Of a DNA stretch of 5,277 nucleotides, positions 4,965 through 5,277 are shown piece after piece. The translations under genes were made by a program, and so were the position numbers. Origin of the DNA: CAYMOV01 sp964392085 (lineage in GTDB: Bacteria > Oederibacteriota > Muellerivitia > Muellerivitales > Muellerivitaceae); NCBI GenBank assembly GCA_964392085.1, contig CAYMOV010000170.1, positions 1 through 5,277 of the forward strand. The letters run 5' to 3'. How positions within the stretch are numbered: the stretch's first letter is position 1; every line of letters begins with the position of its first letter. The notes under the pieces were generated by a model. It was given only the letters and a program-made list of their open reading frames with translations. It was not told the DNA's origin and did no database searches.

Positions 4965-5277
4965 ATGGATCAACTGACGGATGTGCTGACGGCCCTTTCC
5001 CATCCGACCCGCAGGGCGATCATCGAGCGACTCGCCAAAGGGCCGGCCCGCTTCCTGGACGTGGCGGAGCCCTTCGACACGGCGCTGAACTCGGTGACCA
5101 AGCACCTGAAGATCCTGGAAAGGGCCGGGCTGATCGAGCGCCGTAAACAGGGCCGGGAGGTCCTCATTTCCCTGAGGGGGGAACCCCTTCAGGGGGTGGC
5201 GGGCTGGGTGCATGGATACGAACGTTTCTGGAACCGCAAACTGGATGCGTTCGAGGGCCATTTCAGGGCCAAAAAAA
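4965..5277 (+). CDS. ArsR-family winged-helix transcriptional repressor (3' end cut by window)
   Basis: 104 codons are readable from the ATG at 4965 with no stop before the window ends; the family is usually about 100-120 residues, so little is missing. The N-terminal LTALSHPTRRAIIERLAKGPARFLDVAEPF (about 8-37) is the typical ArsR helix 1-3 region. The recognition helix is LNSVTKHLKILERAGLIERR (41-60), and the wing follows as GREVLISLRGEPL (63-75). The C-terminal WVHGYERFWNRKLDAFEGHF (81-100) is a dimerisation helix typical of the group often encoded next to an SRPBCC/AHSA1 protein. There are no cysteines, so the metal-sensing ELCVCD motif is absent and the inducer is probably not a thiol-bound metal. 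It likely represses its own promoter through the palindrome at 4940-4957. A downstream target gene would lie beyond the window. Confidence 0.92.
   Translation, partial: MDQLTDVLTALSHPTRRAIIERLAKGPARFLDVAEPFDTALNSVTKHLKILERAGLIERRKQGREVLISLRGEPLQGVAGWVHGYERFWNRKLDAFEGHFRAKK

Overview
The window is bacterial DNA with every supported gene on the + strand. Most of it is GC-rich with Shine-Dalgarno-led genes; one gene (287-871) is clearly AT-richer. No rRNA, tRNA, IS element, transposase, integrase or CRISPR array is visible. No marker gene allows a firm taxonomic call; the look is of an environmental bacterium of fairly high GC content.

Layout: (1) 1-180, the C-terminal end of an unrecognised protein. 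(2) 287-871, an unrecognised 194-residue soluble protein in AT-richer DNA. (3) 1054-1767, a class I SAM-dependent methyltransferase of the UbiE/Methyltransf_11 type. (4) 1886-2038, a 50-residue Cys/His-containing small protein with a GTG start and a good ribosome binding site. (5) 2120-2881, an NAD(P)-dependent short-chain dehydrogenase/reductase of the DltE-like group. (6) 2992-4821, a 609-residue unrecognised protein whose C-terminal half looks like a beta-propeller. (7) 4965-end, an ArsR-type winged-helix repressor cut by the window edge, preceded by a near-consensus sigma70-type promoter whose -10 box lies inside a perfect 7-bp inverted repeat.

The genes do not form an obvious pathway. 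They are separated by gaps of roughly 80-180 bp rather than packed as a tight operon, and they look like a run of small accessory or housekeeping enzymes and hypotheticals. The most unusual structure is in the gaps: a ~30-bp element with core blocks CCACGA, GGGA and GGACAA occurs three times in the same orientation (about 206-237, 900-929, 2055-2086), each time 17-28 bp after a stop codon. Two copies are perfect at their inverted arms with the same 16-nt interior. Two of the copies bracket the AT-rich gene. This is either an uncharacterised REP-like intergenic repeat family, a structured RNA element or a protein-binding site. The second clear regulatory feature is the ArsR promoter/operator, which predicts an autorepressed and probably leaderless transcript.
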